Shown one piece after another: positions 1-13,741 of a DNA stretch of 64,000 bases. The position numbers and the translations under genes are program-made. The notes under the pieces are model-generated. The model was not told where the DNA came from, did no database searches, and worked only from the letters and a program-made list of their open reading frames with translations. Position 1 is the stretch's first letter. Each line of letters opens with the position of its first letter. Origin of the DNA: Patagioenas fasciata (taxonomy: Eukaryota; Chordata; Aves; Columbiformes; Columbidae); NCBI RefSeq assembly GCF_037038585.1, contig NC_092521.1, positions 69,802,898 through 69,866,897 of the forward strand, written 5' to 3'.

Positions 1-3000
1 CCCTATTTCCATCAGTTCCACAGTACTGAATTGTTTAAATCTTCCTCTCATCCTTTCCCTCCAAAAATATGGCCTGTTCCCCTGAAGAAATTTCTTTTAT
101 TGAATATATTCTCTTGGAGGCAATGTGTTTTGATCACCAGAAAAAAAAAAAACATAGCATTTTACCAAAGGAGCAGTGCTGAGCAGTCTGAGGCCATGCC
201 TACTTTAGCAATCAGTGCTGAGCCATTTGAGCAGCTCTACAGAATATCCCCATTATCTGTGTCAGAGATATTTGTAGTCCATGGACTAAATGCCTATTTG
301 CAGCTGGAATTCTGTGCAATTCACATGCTTTTAGGCCAAACCAAAGCACAGGAACTGGGAGAGTCACTTTAGCAGGCCCTCCTGATCTGGACTAAAATGC
401 TAATGAAGATGCATCATGAATATGAAGCTGACTCACACTAGCAAAAGATCCGATCTGCTTACATCATTAAATATTGAATGACATTATATGCTGAGGTACC
501 ACTAACTGATGAAATAAGGTATCTAATGCATCCTGTAAAAGGGGTTGGGTTTTTTTTTGGTTAGTGTATCTTTGCTCAAAGACAGGAAATCAGCTGGATT
601 CCCTATTATTTTTATTTCTGGTTTTCTATCACTTTATCAAAATTTTTAATGGAACAAATACTACGTTGATGTAAATCACTTAAGAGAATTTCTGGGCTTA
701 AAAGCAGAAACACACAACACACGATGGTAGCTCACACTTATTTCCAAAGCCTTTGCTACAGAGTACTGGGCTTAGACTGCAGTAATCACTGATATTTACA
801 TCCAGCAGCAAACACAGAAAAAGATCATTTATTCTCAAAGTATACAACACATGCTAGATAAGAATAGGATCAACTTCCTGTTAATTACTTGATCTCATTC
901 ATTTACTCAGTTATCAGAGGACCACCATTCCACTTCTGTTTTTCAGACTTACTCAATTACAAACTGTACCTGGTCCTTAAGAGCAGACCTAAAAAGGTCA
1001 GACTGCAAAACACAAATTATTTAAATAATAAAATAATTTTTAAAAGAAAACCCAAATAATAAAAAACCTCAAATAACAGAACATCAGCATTGTCACTGTA
1101 AGAACAGGGCTCTTCAAAGGAAAAAAGGCATCCTTGTGCAGATGATAAGCAAGTTTGAATTGTTTCCCAGGAAATGTTGACATCTTCTGCTGGAATGGCA
1201 TTCTGTTTGCTCCTAAAATTCAGTGTTCGCACAGAGTTTTATAAAGTAGTTCTAAGACCCACTAGCTAACACCTTCATGTTCCATGCTGGTGTGTGTGAC
1301 TTCATCAAGAACAAAGAGACTTTAAATCATTGTGTCAGTGCAGATTTATAAGATCATGGTAATTAACAGCAGAAATACTTAGAGGTATATGTTGGCATTA
1401 TATCACAGACCTCCTTGGATAAGCCAAGAAGAGACGACATTTTTTTGGTAATTTGAATCATAATATGAGAACTATATATATGCATAAAGCAGTATAAAAA
1501 AAAGAATTGTAGCTTTTTCATTTTCTTAATTGAAAAGCTACTACCATAAAACCAATATGATAGTTGTAAGAAACTGAATTGAATTTATTTTGGCGGTGAA
1601 GTTAAATTGAATAGATATGTGAATAAGTATTTTGTTTTTTGAAAGTTAATGTCAGGTCAAGCATTAAAAAATTATCTTCTAAATAGTCAGGTTTACTTAA
1701 TGGTCTTGGACACCTTCTATAACAATCTCTTCTATTGTACAATATATTGAGCATTTACATCTAAGTCACCTGAATGAAGAAAAAAAGTTGAGCCTAGACT
1801 GTATTTTTTTATTTACAACTTTGATCAAATCTCCTGATCCCCAGCAAGGAAAGCACAGACGCCAAAGAAATCAGTGGCAGTGCATAATAAGCTAGATGTC
1901 ATCCCTTTGTGTAGAAAGTATTTTGAAATATAAAAGAATTCTTAAAATCACAGCTCCATGGCTAGTTGCAAAGACATCAATAGATATAATACTTCAAAGT
2001 TCTGAGTTATTAAGCATATTGCACTTAGATGTGACAAAGCTGGAGTCTTGTGCATAAGATAAAGCGACATCTATATGTAATGAACGTAAGTGAAGACTGA
2101 TTAAATTCAGCAAACGTATATACAAAAATCATATTCTTGAAGTATTGATCCTATGCAGTGTTAAAAATAGTTTCTTGCTATCCTTCTCGAGCCTAATTTG
2201 TACCCAACATGTCACTTTTTTCACACAAGTATACAAATATCTAACTGAACACTTACCTGATTTTTGAAGCCACACCAAGAGTTTGTGCAGTTCTTAGTGA
2301 GATGATTAGATTAGATAGAGGATGCCCTGTCGTCTTCCTGTCTGAGTGGGGGAGATTTATTTTCTGATCTGTGTGGACACATCTGGCTTCCTAGTTCAGA
2401 ATGGAGTTGCATGGGGGCATTTCTAGCTTCTTCCTTAAGTGTAAATCTTATTGCATTTTGAGCTTCAAATTCACCTCAATTGTTGGAAACTCTACAGATA
2501 ATCTAGTAGAATTAAAGTTCTAATCAGAGATTGCTTAAATCTGGGTTGCTTCTGCAAGGCCTTTTCCTGTTTGGGTTCCTTTGGTGCTGGGTTCCTCCCA
2601 CATTAGGTTTTCTTAAAATTTAAAGTTATAGTTAGTAAGGGCTGCCTGCTTGTAGGGGGTGTGTAAGAGTCATGTTTGTGAAAATGTGTATCAAGACAAA
2701 AGAAATTATGGAATTTAAAACTAAATGAGGAAGGAGTCATGCTTCTGAGGCTTACAACTGCAGAAAAGAAGCAAAATGCCACTCTGTGTCATTAAGGTGT
2801 CACACTCACTTGCCAGGAATTTAGCCATTTCTTTGTTGACATTTTGTGTGATGATAACTTGATTGTGATGATGAATCACTATTTTGCTGCATGAAGCTAT
2901 GTGGCTGTCACTTGGAATTCGTCTGTCCTAAGGTATGTACTAAATACAGTGAAGCTTACATATGTCCTCTGGTCAGCACATTGAAAAGAAGTCAAGAAGC

Positions 3001-6000
3001 TTACTCATCCAAGAAATGCAGCATAATTAAACCCTCCAAGTAACTCAGAGCAACCTCCTGCACCCTAAGTGATTTTTTATGATTTTTTAAAATGAACATT
3101 TGTGGTGGTTGTGTTTTTTTCCTCCCTTGGAATTATACCCTTTTTTAACATCACATATATGCAATTATAGTGGGGATCTCCTGTATATTTAATACACTCA
3201 ATGTGCACTCTAGTTTTAGCCTATCACTTCCAGTAAAGATTAGAATTATCTGATCTATTTATGCTTAATTACTGTTTTATGAAAAAGCCTGGCTACATGC
3301 AATGACTAATTGGCAAGACTGCCCCCTTCCTCTCATTATTATACCTTTCTGGGGTTTTTTGTTCCCAGTGAAAGTAATTTTCAGCACCGAGGGTGAAGAA
3401 CTAGGCATTGGTGTTAATTGTAGTTGAAAAATAGATTAAAATCTACTGCGACAAGCAGTGAGAGGAAGACATGTACAACAGTGTTCTTAAGCCAGCTTCA
3501 TTTTCCCCTAACCCAGCACTGCTTGAAGATGCTTCTGGCCCCTGATGTACACTTAGATGCTCAAAGTGGTGGGACCAGCTGCAAATGGGCTCTGAGGAGG
3601 ACGCCTAACTGCGGGTTTCCACAACCAAGGGAATTATCCATGCCCTCTACTCTCCAGCTATCCTCACTCCTTCAGTTAAATTAATTTGGCTTCCCCGTTC
3701 CTTTGGTTTAGGGTGATCCGCAGAGGATAACTGTGGAAAATCATCCAAGCACAACCAGTGGTGGAGACCTTTTTTTCTATCAATATATTTTGAATGGAAG
3801 CAACTAATGCAGTCCTTCCTTTTCTGTTAAATGTAGGAACATTAAAAAGGAACTTATATATTGCCTTTATTTGTCATTATAAAGAATTCCAGGGCTAACA
3901 TTTGGATATATACCTCTCCCTACCTTTTTCAGCAAGAACAATCTTGACCTGCAGAGCATGATTTTCTGCCTTTAACATGGGACTCTCACAGTTTACATAT
4001 GACTTTATTTTATCCATATGAGACTAGTTTGATTCCTTACTTGCGAAGCAAACAGCTACAGACCTAAGCGATGTCAGCCCATCAAGCATCTCAATGCAGC
4101 TTCATCTGTAATGGCCAGATGAACTCTAGGAAATCCTGAATCTGGATTCAAAGCTGCAAGTAATGAAGCCAATGAGCAGGGCTCTGACGGGACCTGCTGC
4201 TAGTGCTGGTGTGTGGCAGAAGCAGACTCACAGTGCATCAGCCCTTGTGGTTCACGAACCTATTGACCAGAAACACCACAATGTGACCCAATATGGAGAG
4301 AAAAAAAGTTGGAAAGAGAACTTAATACTTAAAAAAATATCTTCCAGGTTATGCCTTCCTCAAGAGGCAGGATTAGGCAGTGGACCAGCACAGAGAGGTA
4401 ACTGGAAATCTGCATGTGCTGGCAGCGGTTGATCACTAGATTCATTATTCTGCACAGTTTTGCTTTTGCAATTACTGCAACTGCCTCCTTTTTGCCTTAT
4501 GCAGTCTTTTTGGTTTGCCTGTTTTTAAGTCTGAGGTTTGAATCTCTTCACATCTCCTTTGTTTAAACACATCCCTCGTGCCTTCAGGTGTGTTTGTTGA
4601 TCCCTTGAGCTGAAGCTAGAAAAAAATAATAGCGCTGAATTAACAGGACGTTGCATTGCCTTCAAAGAGAGCATGAAAGCACATCACTTCCTCATAACAT
4701 TTGGTCCCTGCATCCCTTCAGGTTTCTGCAGCAGCTCGGCAGGCTGATTTCACTCCCATGGCCCTTTCAGCCTGATGGGCTTTCTGCTCATAAATCTAAA
4801 GGAGCTGGCAGCTTCGGAGGAAAACCTTTGATAGTAGTGTTGAATGGGCAAGTATTTAAAGCTGGAGTCCTTGAAATGACTCCAGATGAAGTAGCCAGTG
4901 TGCCAAGTTCTCTCACTTCTGTTTGCTCTGCAGAAATCTGCACTGTGTCTAACAGCAGATACACGTCACACAGAAATTACCCTGCCAGTGGATACTTGAA
5001 TTAGAGTTTACCTAAAAGTGCGTGATGGCTTTTGATTTGTGATCCTGAGAAACTGAACTGTTGAATCACTGCTTAATTTAAAGTAGACAAACAAACAAAC
5101 AAAAAACAACAACAAACCCCAAACACAACAGTTTTATATAAGCTTCAGGAAATCTTGTTCGAGGATAAATTTCAAGTGTTCCACACAGGTCCCCTGCTTT
5201 TCCTTCTAGGCAGTGACATGTTCAGCAGTAGTATTGCTGTATATTTCCTTGTGGTTCCTCTTACTTTTTAGGGTCCAAATGGTAGGTCTCAGGAAGATGA
5301 GGTATGTCTCAGGGCCACCCTAGAGTCCACAGGGCACAGCTTAGTGGAAACTGGTCATCCTCCTGTCTGAGATAAGGAAGGGAAAAGTGCAGCTAAAAGA
5401 ACTAATGCAACATTTTGTTTTTGTGCAGTGTCTGAAAAGCAGAATTAATCTTTGTAAATGTAGAAGTTCACCTCAGAGATGGTCACAGTAGGTCCCCTTT
5501 ACAGACAATGGAAAGTGAGTCAGTGCACAAAGGGGTCTAGGGCATGGTTTGTCTTCTCCCAAAAGAGAAGTCTGGAACATCTCAGATGACTCAGGTCCTC
5601 AGCGTGACTATTTCTCTCCACTGACCATGGAGTAATCGTGGGCTGACCACCTCACATACCCGGATCTACACTGCAGGTGTCCAAAACTCAGCGCAAGGAA
5701 GCAGCCCTCTCACTCTGAGCACATGGATGCAGCTAGATAATGACTCCTAAAGCCTTTTGTACCAAGCAGCTCTGGGTCCAGTGTGCATTGTGCCTCTCAC
5801 CTGCACATGGTTGCTGTGCATATGTGCTCTGCTAATGCCACACTTCACATCTTCATCTTTTATAACCTCCCAGCTCACTGCTTCCAGATTGAAGCAGCAA
5901 TTTCAGCATCATTTCTCCCCAAGCGAACTTCATTCCTTCCGAAGGGAGCACTGTCTCCCTTTTCTCTTCTTGCCCAAGTCCTGTACCACTTGCCGTGCAA

Positions 6001-8540
6001 ACAGCAGAGCCTTTGCAGTAATACCTGAAAGCCATTTTCAAACACAACTCAGCTGAATTAAGCATTTTAAGGTCCTCCAGTTAGAAAAGCCAAGATTACT
6101 CAAATGGTCTGGATGACACCATCACATGTCTCTGTGGACCAATATACTCAAGATTTCATCTTCACCTTGCAGTCGGTAATAGTTATTACCTGAAGTGGGA
6201 AACCTGTGCTGTTTGAAGAAACAGTTGCTTAAACCTGCTCCATTTTATGCCAGTTAGGGTCCACTCTCAGACTTTTGGCATCTTCCCAAATCATTCTTGA
6301 ATTGGACAGCCTTTGGTGAGTTCCACAGAAAGCTAATGACACATAATTGTAGGTTGTGACCAGATACTGGGGTGAGGACAAATGCAGCATTATAAGGAAG
6401 CAGATGTGAGCATGACTTTGTTATTTTGTCACTTCAGTGACTGAAGTGGAGACAAGCATCAATTGCACAGTTACTGTAAACCTGCACTGTTTTTTTTCAG
6501 ACAATGATTATAATTATAGATATGAGCTTTTTGGAAGATCAAGCACCACAATTATAGGATGTTTGTCATTTGAACACTCTTTGCAATAACTCATGTACAA
6601 ATGTATACATCAGTTTGAATGCTTGGAGCCTGTCCAAAGACATAAATGGTTGCTATCACTTCATACTGTAATTTCATGATTACAACAGAATGCTCTTGTA
6701 TGTAAACTTGACTCTGTCAAGTGTTTTTGCTGCAGTTGACAATACTGGTTCACTTAGATCATTAGAACATTTTCAGATTTTTAGGATTTGATGTTTGACT
6801 AAATGTGTTCACTCACCCAAATATTATATCAAGCATAAAAAGCCTAGCCTCAACTGCTATTTTTCAGTTCTCAGCTGTGAAAAGTTTGAATCAACTCACA
6901 GTGTGCCTTCCATTTCCAAAGGCTGGGTAACAGCTTAAATTCCTGACCTGTTTTGTCCAGAGACAGAGTTACAGCTCAACACAGAAAGAGAAAAAAAATA
7001 AAGAAAGGGTTTCTTGTGCAATTTTTGTATTATCTCTCTAGAAGCAGCTTTTCTTTTTTTCACAACAGTCCTTTCCACTGAAATTCAAATCAGGCCATGC
7101 TCATCTGATACCCAGTACAAGTTTGCAAATGTCATAAGAATATGACTATTGGGAAGTCACCTACTGCAACTGTATGTATTCAGACAATACAAATCAATGT
7201 GTGTCCTTCTGCAAATGTACTTCCACAAGCTTCTGAGCTTGCAGCTCTAAGCGATTCACTTCTTACTATAAATCATCAGTGCAGCAACCTTAGGACATCT
7301 CAGAACATGGTTCTGAAGTTAATGGATTATGGAGTAAGAAGTGAGTAGGTTATAGTTCTACCGTTCTCCTGGTCTGTAATAAACCTGGGTGGCCATGCTA
7401 GGTCATGTAGAGAATTATGTTTCAAGACAGGTAAGCTTTCAGAATGTGCTAGTATGAGTGCACAATCAAGGGGCATTTTACAAAAAGTTATTTCCCCACA
7501 GCCACTTATTTTCAATTCAGCATTGACCAACTTAATCTCTGCGCTATCACCCATGTTAAGAATTACCCAGGATATTAGTCTAAGCAGGGCAGTGGATAAA
7601 TAAATTTCTATTGGAAACTGGTTTAGAGACAATGGATACAGTGGAAAAAAAGCAATAATTTCTCTTCTTCACAGACAACACAAAACAATATAAATCCTGA
7701 AAACTTTTGCAAGTTTATCTTAATTTTCAACCTTATATGGGTCCTCAGTGTATCATCTCAAGAGTGTTGCTATCACTTGAGATGTCTTCAGATTGAGAGG
7801 GAAAGTGAATAGATTACAGCAGCTGAAGCAGAGGCAGGAAGGCCAAGGCAGCTCCATCCTGCACTTCTCACAGCCAAGGACCTGCTCTCTTCCCAAGCAG
7901 AGAGGGTGAAAAATTATTTGCTCTAAACTCCAGGGGAAAATCAGTTCACTGTCATGCCCTTTACAATCCCTTAATGACAAACACTCTAGAAACAGGGTGA
8001 ATAAAAGCACCTCTTCCATTTTGTTTGCTGAAGTATTAAAACAAGTATGGGCTCCCATGTGACTGAATTCAGCATCTGGAAAACATAACTTTGCATCAAT
8101 CTGTTCAGTCTTACCTGCACTGAAAAAAAAAAGCCAATCTTGGTAAGTTTTTTGCATTTTAGTTTTCAGAGAGAGAAAGAGAGAAAGAGGATACATATTT
8201 AGACCTATTGAGTATAATGTAAGTACTCAGAGGCTGCAAAATGAGAGATTTTATTTATCCAGGTGAGAGAAAAGCAGGAAATTGCCATATTATGTCATTT
8301 TCCACTGAGGAACCTCTGGTGGGCTTGCTGTTTCCAGGAGGGCGTAGTGTTCCTAGAAGTGAGAATTGATTTAGATTTTTCCCTCAGCATTCTACTGTGA
8401 AAACAGAAACTGAACATTTGCCAAATTCTGTAGGAGTATCTTTTCTTTTAAGTCATAATTACAATAAGGTCATGTTCCTCTTAAAACACACCACTTCACA
8501 TGCATGAAATCTCTAATGCTCACTGGTTATTGTCAGCCTC
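1..8540. other. AT-rich non-coding stretch, no gene seen
   Basis: Both strands were read for coding exons, RNA genes and young repeats and none is supported. Open frames are at most 147 codons, show no recognisable protein family, and several begin at non-ATG codons. The only local structure is an A-rich tract at about 5,085-5,130. The sequence has the look of avian intergenic or deep intronic DNA. Confidence 0.6.
5085..5130. repeat. A-rich (ACAA/AAAC)n low-complexity tract
   Basis: Consecutive ACAA units run into AAC triplets and then CCCCAAACACAAC. This is a simple repeat with no sign of being the tail of a recognisable retroelement. Confidence 0.75.
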
Positions 8541-8597
8541 ATCCCAATATTTTACAAGTGTGCAATAATGATAGCTTCCTCTTTCACGCTGCATTTT

Positions 8598-8775
8598 GTA
8601 CACAGATTTCAAAGCATTTTCCAAAGAATGGGAACTATAATTATGCATGTGTGAGAGATGGGGAAACAGAAACACCAAGAGGCAAAGCAATTTGCCCAAG
8701 GTGACAGGGCAAATTAGAGGTAGAGTCAGGCATAAATCCTGCGTCTCCTGCTTTTTGGTTCCTTGCTAACTACAG
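8598..8775 (+). repeat. Ancient MIR/L2-like interspersed repeat fragment
   Basis: The stretch follows the order of the conserved 3' part of MIR/L2 family repeats. It has a 'TTTCAAAGCATTTTCC' segment, then 'GATGGGGAAACAGAAAC' (family: GATGAGGAAACTGAGGC), then 'TTTGCCCAAGGTGACA' (family: CTTGCCCAAGGTCACA), then a 'GGTAGAGTCAGGCATAAATCC' type segment (family: GGCAGAGCCGGGATTCGAACCC). The match was made by eye from memory of the family and is heavily diverged, as expected of an element fixed before amniote radiation. Exact ends are uncertain. Confidence 0.6.
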
Positions 8776-11700
8776 CCTTGTTTGCGCTTGACAATGGCAG
8801 CCCCAGCTTGCAAGAGCAACAGCAGTAGGAACCTGCCGTGGGGGTACTGCAAGATGTGCCCTGATACGAAATTGATACAGGTCTTAGTGAGAGTCCACCT
8901 GCAATCTCTCTTGGTCGCAGGGGTAACAGATGTTAACTGAGCTGTGAGGGGCTTGCAGGGTAGTGCTGGGCTGTCCTTGCTGAGCCCCAGGTGGGCAGAC
9001 AGGGGCTGCTGAAAGGCAGAGCAACCTCTGCAGTTGTTGGAGAAATCCTCTCTGAAGCACTATTAACCTCATGTTCCTGGGGAAGCATTTCTCAGAAATC
9101 AAGTCCGCACAATTTGTTCACATCAGTAGCAATCAGAGTTGTTGTTCATGGAGACAGAGGCCTATGTAGCCGAGATGTAGGTGGTTTTGTCCCACAAGAA
9201 ATCGTGCCTTGGGGAGACGCAGTGGCAGCCCTTGCCACCGTGGTGCACGGCAGCAGGATTCCTGCTCTCCCACAGCATAGGAGTGTCTGAATTATACCGC
9301 TAGCTGTGGTTTACTTGGCATGTAAGTTTGATTTTAAATCATTTCCTGTATATTCGCAAACCCAAAAGTAGTTTCCCTTTAAAGTGCACCAGCTGTCACA
9401 TTCGTTAAGTTCTGTAATTTTAAATGAGGCGCTAAGAGACTACTCCTTTCAACAACTTTTTTTTTAATGAGGGTGGGTGCCTGTTGCAATGAATCAATTA
9501 AAACTCTTCTGACACACAAGATGCGTGTTGCCAGACCTGTTTCACAGGTTTCTCAGGAGGGAGGATAACATGTGACAAAACACAGAAGCCAAGAGTACTG
9601 GAGGAGATCAGAAGCCTGCATGAGTGAGCTTAGCTTTCCAAAACATTTTCTTAAAGCGCTATTCAAAAGACCACTGACCTCTGCAACAGACGGCACCATG
9701 GTGGAGCAAGAGATGCTGCTGTCGTGTGCTTATCCTCAAGAAAAGTGTAAGTGACCCAATATGATTTTGTATAAGAAATGAAAACAGGACACTAGTGAAA
9801 GGAAATGAAAGAAACGATCTAGCCAGTATAATTGAAAAGACAGAGGGAGTAGAGGGGAAATGCTAAAATAAGGAAATAAGGAAGCTATTAACTTTATATT
9901 GTAGGCATGCAATTGAAATGTGATTAGTGTACTTATAAGCAATAGAACGGATACTTGTATGAAGAACTCTGATGTAAAAGCAACTCGAAGAAATTTGCTT
10001 TAATCTTTGACTTTCTGCTTGTATTTGCAAAGCGCTGTGGCATGGGGCTGCTTGTGTGGCGGAGAATGTGAACAATGCGCTTTGATTTAGCAGCTTGAGT
10101 GGCAGATTGGAGTCCTGCGAAAGCATTTTCTAGAAGGACATGGCATGATTAAAACCAGTGCCTTTTTGGCAATGCAAAGCCTCTTTTTCCTAAGGCATCA
10201 GCTAGCTTTCTAATACGTTATGAAAATCTCAGCTGAGAGTTACGGTATAGTGCAAATATTCCCTGATCCATCCCTTCTTCTCCAAACTAAGCTGTCACAG
10301 AACTTCTTTGCTAACCAGAAGTTTTATTTTTTATTACTAGAAAATGTGACACAGGTAAGAAATAACAGTAACAACAGAAACACAAAAACAACACCACCAA
10401 CAAAAACATCAAAAATCTGTATACGTTGTCTTTTAGAATGGTTAGGAACGTTTTAAAAGACTTCTGAAAAACACCAAGTCAGATTTCCAGTGTGCTAAAA
10501 ACGCATATGACAGAAAGGCAGAAATGTAGCTGACTACAATTAAGTCAGGTATCTAAGTCTGGACTGGACTTGTCTGAACAAAATAGTAAGCAAAGGTAGA
10601 AATGGAACTAGTATGTCCTGAAGCCACTTCAATACACTGCCAGAACAAAGTTCAGTGCAAAAAAACCTTCTCTCTTTGAACTCAAGAAACTTTGCCTCTT
10701 GAATGGCCCAGCTTGTTTTGCCAACTTCACAATGATGTTACTTAAAACTTATTCCAGGTGGAAGGATCACCTTTGTTCTGGATGTAAAAAGGTCGCTTTG
10801 TACAGTGATTGATGTTGGTTATCAACAGCAGAATAGGAAAGGGGTGTCAGCAAAGATGCAGTTTACCCACCAAGAGATGTTTTATATTTTGTCCTTTTTT
10901 CTACTACCTACAGAGTCCCATACGCAAAAGGTGAAATACAGTTAAAAATCTTCCTATGTACAGTGTCCTGCTGAGCTGATTTAGGAGCCAGCCCACTCCT
11001 AACCAACTGATTTTAACCAAGTTTGAATGAAACCTGGAGTTATCATATATGTGTTTAAAAACAAACAAACAAACAACAACAACAACAAAAACAAACAAAC
11101 AAAAACCACAAAGAAACAGTGATGCTTTCCTGTCTGCTGCCTATTGTCTTATTAAAGATTTTTAGAAAACAGAATGACAATTATTTATTTTTAGCTTTGC
11201 TGTAACCTAAGCAATGTGAGCATTTTTCTCTTTCATGGACTGATTTTTTTTCTTTCTGTTGTTCACTTTAATGTTAAAAAGAAAACAAGAGTCATACTGG
11301 GTTAAAGTCATCCAATTGCCTTTTATGGAAGACATAAAAGCTCACTGGAGCTCTCAAATTGCTCAGTTTTGTATATGAAATATAATTTTATACTGCATGT
11401 CATTTTCTTCGCATGCGTGTAAAAGAGAAAGGGAGATTTTTCTATCTCAGTTTGGCCCAAAGGAAATAAATTCATAGGAGGAATGAAGACATGTAATACC
11501 TCAGGATGGATGATCTCGGTACTCTAATTACACCTTCTGTTGACATGAATCAGCAGTGATCCCCCCTGAAGCCAATGGAGTTATCAAATGGGCTGAAGAA
11601 AGGACTATGTGGAGGACCAGCCTTGTTGCATTTACAGTATTAAGCACTTGCCAGGAACAGGTAGTGCACATATCTGACATATTACCCAGACAAACTAAGT

Positions 11701-12911
11701 ACCGAATGGTTCATTCTAGCTGTAAAGGGTCAAATTGTGCCTCAGTGGATGACAGATTCCAGCTCAAAACTAGGTGCTTTCCTGGACTGTTCCAAAAGGT
11801 CAACCAGCTGCAGATATTAGCTTACAAATAAAAAAAACCTATATCTTTTAAGAAATCCTTTCTGCTAACCAAAATGGGCATGGCACATCTCTGGGAGTCT
11901 GCAGTTACTCATTGGGAGCCGTTGGCTTTGTATCTCTTGCTATGTGAAGTCAACAAGAAACTTGAAACTTTGTACCTGAACCTATGGTCTAGCTGTCCAC
12001 AATGATGCATTTCCATGTGTCTTCTGCTTAGTGTCATTTGTCTCCCTAAATGTCTTTCAAGGATAAACTAAGACACTTATGGGGTATTTTTTGTTCTCCA
12101 AGACACACTGTGATGGTTACAAGATTGAAAAATTAGCCTACAGTTAGTCATGGGACATGTGTTTTGTAGATCCATGAAGATCCAATGCTGTAGTGCCAGG
12201 GTATTCACTCCACAGGTGAATACTGTTCTTTTGTTGTGAATATTAGCTGTGATTTTCTCTGGTCTGTCAATCTGTTTCACCAGACAGCTGGGGCAAACTA
12301 AGGATTAGTAATGTGTGGTGTCAGGTCTCTCTTCAGGAGGTTTGTCTCGTGACAGATATGACAATACCAAGAAGACAAAATGTCCAAAGCGGCAGCACAG
12401 AGGTTAAGATCCCACCATCTCTTGCTACTGTTGTGGGCTATTTTTCCTGTCTCAAAAACTATTAGTTGTCAAACAATGTTGTGGGAGGTGTACATATCAC
12501 ATATAGGCACAGCTACCTAACTAGGCTCAATATACCACCTTCCTTGTCAACCTTTCTGAAGCCTTTTGAAAAGTCCCTCCTGCCAAAGATGCTTTTCAAA
12601 TGAAAATATACTGCATTTGCTATAACAATGAATTTAACTCCTCTTAGAAAGCAAAATGTATATAATAAATGCAGTTCCTTCTGGAACAATGGTAAATGGA
12701 CTTCCTAACTATGTGACATAGTCCTAGATATTCCTAAGCAGCTGCTTGCAAATGTAGCTTTCAAAGGAAAATAATCGAAGCCATGTTTTTGCACTTCTCC
12801 CTCTGTGTTATTGTTTATTTTAATAACAGTTTCGTAATTGTTCATGTATTTTGAATATATTCTCTTAGTCTGCTCCTTTTGGTAATATTTGTGTATTCCC
12901 AGAGCCCATAT
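8776..12911. other. Non-coding stretch, no gene seen
   Basis: The sequence is AT-rich and no coding exon or RNA gene is supported. It contains A-rich simple tracts at about 10,365-10,410 and 11,057-11,106. Near 11,555-11,590 there is a weak match to a 'CTGAAGCCAATGGAGTTAT' motif that recurs in ancient amniote repeats; this is too short to call as an element. Confidence 0.55.
11057..11106. repeat. (AAAC/AAC)n simple repeat
   Basis: AAAC units are interrupted by five AAC triplets and then resume as AAAC. It is a plain low-complexity tract. Confidence 0.85.
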
Positions 12912-12983
12912 ATCTACATCTACATCTACATCTACATCTACATCTACATCTACATCTACATCTACATCTACATCTACATCTAC
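12912..12983. repeat. Perfect (ATCTAC)12 hexanucleotide microsatellite
   Basis: Twelve uninterrupted copies of ATCTAC span exactly 72 bases, flanked by TAT on the left and ACATACTT on the right. In one frame it would encode alternating Tyr-Ile, which explains the 96-codon open frame over this locus; there is no reason to think it is translated. The absence of any interruption points to recent expansion. Confidence 0.97.
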
Positions 12984-13720
12984 ACATACTTTTTCATAAG
13001 TCTAGAAGATCATATCACAAAGCACACGGGTCTAAGCCTTTACCAAAAAAAAAGGAGAGGGGTCAGGGAAGAAAGTAACTTTGGACAAAACAAAATCAGT
13101 CTGAACAGTTCTTTTAAAAAATACATAGAACTTTTGTGCTTGTACTTGAATTATGTGTCACAAAATTAAGAACTACTGAAATTATTTCTTTCGGTCTTTC
13201 CAAAAGGCAATCACCTTTAAGCTGAAACCAAGCAAGGAACTTTCAACCCAAAAGGATTTTTGTTTGGGGTAGGGGGGTTGTTTCTTTCTTTGCTTGTTTG
13301 CTTTTGTTTTTTATGATAATCATGAAATTTTCTCAGCCACAAAATGTCAAACACACACTTTCAGGATGGCTTACTTAGAACTAAGATTTGAGAAAGAATT
13401 CTAAAATTGATGTGTTTCATTTTCACTGCTTAAGAGCAGCACTGTGGTATTATGTGTCTGGTAATGGAAAAATGTGGGAGGTCTCTGTTCTCTCTATGTC
13501 TTGAGGAGACAAAAATGTGGTGATTGTCTAGGTGGAGTCTTTAAAAAGTCTTTTTCTGGAACAGTTTTCCAAGATATTTGCTCATCCTCAGCCTCATTTC
13601 TCTATTTTCAAATCTAAAAATCTTTTGTTTGATCATATCAGAATGCATTTTTTTAGACGTTGACCATTTTAAAAAGTGATCATTCTCAAAGTAGGTGTGA
13701 TTCCCTATTAATGACCTCAC

Positions 13721-13741
13721 TTTTTTTTTTTTTTTCTTTTT
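13721..13741. repeat. Poly-T tract
   Basis: Fifteen T, one C and five more T. No AATAAA-type signal on the minus strand makes it a convincing retrocopy tail. Confidence 0.9.

Noticed and set aside
2251-2292. Minus-strand CAG|GTAAGT donor with a possible 36-base exon
   Set aside because: Too short to judge and isolated, with no adjoining exon or recognised peptide.
4163-5004. Two plus-strand frames of 89 and 117 codons
   Set aside because: No recognisable protein, the second frame begins at a TTG, and no supporting splice structure was seen.
12912-12983. CRISPR-like regular array
   Set aside because: Units are a 6-base tandem with no spacers, in a vertebrate genome.
12879-13169. 96-codon frame with a Tyr-Ile repeat
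   Set aside because: It is produced entirely by the ATCTAC microsatellite and short chance flanks.
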